Source: Actinomycetes bacterium
GTDB taxonomy: Bacteria; Actinomycetota; Coriobacteriia; Anaerosomatales; Anaerosomataceae
DNA length: 6,969 nt
Assembly (NCBI GenBank): GCA_021850085.1
Contig: JAJZRZ010000086.1
Location: 1 to 6,969, forward strand
Direction: 5' to 3'
The notes beneath the pieces were generated by a model. That model ran no database searches. It worked only from the letters and a program-made list of their open reading frames with translations, and was not told the origin of the DNA. Below are positions 6,402 through 6,969 of this stretch, piece after piece. Positions within the stretch are counted from its first letter, which is position 1. Each line of letters opens with the position of its first letter. The translations under genes were made by a program, and so were the position numbers.

Positions 6402-6579
6402 GCAGTTCGTACGGCGGGTACCGCTGGACATGTCCGTTCCTCGCAGCGCAGTATGCCACAGTCACGCGGGAGTATCCTAGCCGTGGTTCCGCTCAGCTGC
6501 TTGAGTGTCGGTTGAAGTCCGGCGTCCGGCAGCTGGGCTCGATCCCGAAACGGCTGCGACGCGTCTGGCCCAGAAGCAT

Positions 6580-6609
6580 TTGACCCCCAGCAGGCACGCG
6601 GCCTATCAT
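6580..6609 (+). promoter_or_regulatory. Sigma-70-type promoter of hrcA
   Basis: TTGACC (6580-6585) and TATCAT (6604-6609) are separated by 18 nt, each matching the housekeeping consensus in five of six bases. Transcription should start near 6615-6617, inside the left arm of the CIRCE element. This is the usual layout of HrcA-controlled heat-shock operons. Confidence 0.8.
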
Positions 6610-6612
6610 CGT

Positions 6613-6639
6613 CTGGCACTCAGCAGGCCCGAGTGCCAG
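6613..6639 (+). promoter_or_regulatory. CIRCE operator (HrcA binding site)
   Basis: CTGGCACTC (6613-6621), a 9-nt spacer, and GAGTGCCAG (6631-6639) form a perfect 9-9-9 inverted repeat. This is the CIRCE architecture (consensus TTAGCACTC-N9-GAGTGCTAA), with symmetric changes in the outer three positions. It starts 3 nt after the -10 box and its right arm runs into the hrcA Shine-Dalgarno (AGGAGGG, 6638-6644). HrcA should bind here and repress its own operon at normal temperature; in the transcript the same repeat could also form a hairpin near the ribosome site. Confidence 0.93.
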
Positions 6640-6648
6640 GAGGGACGC

Positions 6649-6969
6649 ATGCTGAACGACAGACGGCGGATGGTGTTGTCCGCACTGGTCAACGAATACG
6701 TAGCGCGGGTGCAGCCGGTTGGCTCGAAGGTCCTCGTCGAGCGGTACCATCTCGGCTGCAGCCCCGCGACCGTGCGTTCGGAGTTGGCGGCACTGGAGGA
6801 GACCGGCTTCGTCTTCCAGCCCCACACGTCGGCAGGACGCATTCCCACGGACAGCGGCTACCGGGCGTACGTGGACGACGTGATGGCCTCCGGCCGTTCG
6901 GGGTTGGCGGCCTCCGAGGCAGAGGGCGTACGCCGCTACTATGCGGACATGGAGCACGAACTCACGGAC
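6649..6969 (+). CDS. hrcA: Heat-inducible transcription repressor HrcA (3'-partial)
   Basis: HrcA represses class I heat-shock genes by binding CIRCE, with its activity tuned by the GroEL chaperonin. The first 107 codons are present and the frame is open at the window edge; the full protein is usually about 340 residues. Visible is the N-terminal winged helix-turn-helix: RRRMVLSALVNEYV (5-18), QPVGSKVL (22-29), the recognition segment SPATVRSELAALEETG (38-53) and the hallmark PHTSAGRIPTDSGYR (58-72), followed by YVDDVM. The ATG at 6649 is preceded by AGGAGGG at 5 nt. The CIRCE site directly upstream confirms the identity and implies autoregulation. In relatives the gene is followed by grpE/dnaK or dnaJ, which would lie beyond the window. 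Confidence 0.97.
   Translation, partial: MLNDRRRMVLSALVNEYVARVQPVGSKVLVERYHLGCSPATVRSELAALEETGFVFQPHTSAGRIPTDSGYRAYVDDVMASGRSGLAASEAEGVRRYYADMEHELTD

Noticed and set aside
6494..6535. A 7-bp inverted repeat (CAGCTGC / GCAGCTG) 28 nt apart, with a small CCGG hairpin inside, in the divergent region before hrcA.
   Set aside because: It matches no riboswitch or tRNA pattern I recognise and lies upstream of the predicted hrcA transcription start.

Overview
The window looks like a piece of chromosome from a high-GC, probably anaerobic actinobacterium. The gene order holA / rpsT (opposite strand) / lepA / hemW / hrcA is a conserved housekeeping series, and an rpsT that converges on holA is the arrangement known from Actinobacteria. 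A seven-heme c-type cytochrome fits an anaerobic, respiring lineage such as the environmental Coriobacteriia. That placement is inference; no rRNA or other taxonomic marker is present.

Layout. Positions 3-776 (+) hold the C-terminal part of holA (DNA polymerase III delta subunit). A 10-bp hairpin at 787-809 lies between it and the convergent rpsT (ribosomal protein S20, 840-1106, -). Positions 1107-1402 hold no gene but are rich in signals: the rpsT Shine-Dalgarno and a candidate promoter, a perfect 8-4-8 inverted repeat framed by a -35 and a -10 box, and a second extended -10 box nearer the next gene. Positions 1403-2491 (+) encode a secreted heptaheme cytochrome c. lepA (2582-4384, +) and hemW (4377-5558, +) overlap by 8 nt. 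A 175-bp gap (5559-5733) with no clear signal follows. Next is a minus-strand gene (5734-6390) for a membrane-anchored protein with an HMA-like domain and a cupredoxin-like domain. A 258-bp divergent intergenic region carries a good sigma-70 promoter and a perfect CIRCE operator, then hrcA begins at 6649 and runs off the window.

How they work together. The housekeeping genes cover replication (HolA), translation (S20, LepA), heme handling (HemW) and heat-shock control (HrcA). Two accessory genes interrupt this series: the heptaheme cytochrome (between rpsT and lepA) and the HMA/cupredoxin-like protein (between hemW and hrcA). Both are predicted to act outside the cytoplasm and to concern electron transfer or metals. 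The most interesting points are the dyad in a 20-bp promoter spacer upstream of the cytochrome, the match of seven spare histidines to seven hemes, and the two-domain protein whose metal-binding residues appear altered. I found no tRNA, rRNA, CRISPR array, IS element or phage gene.
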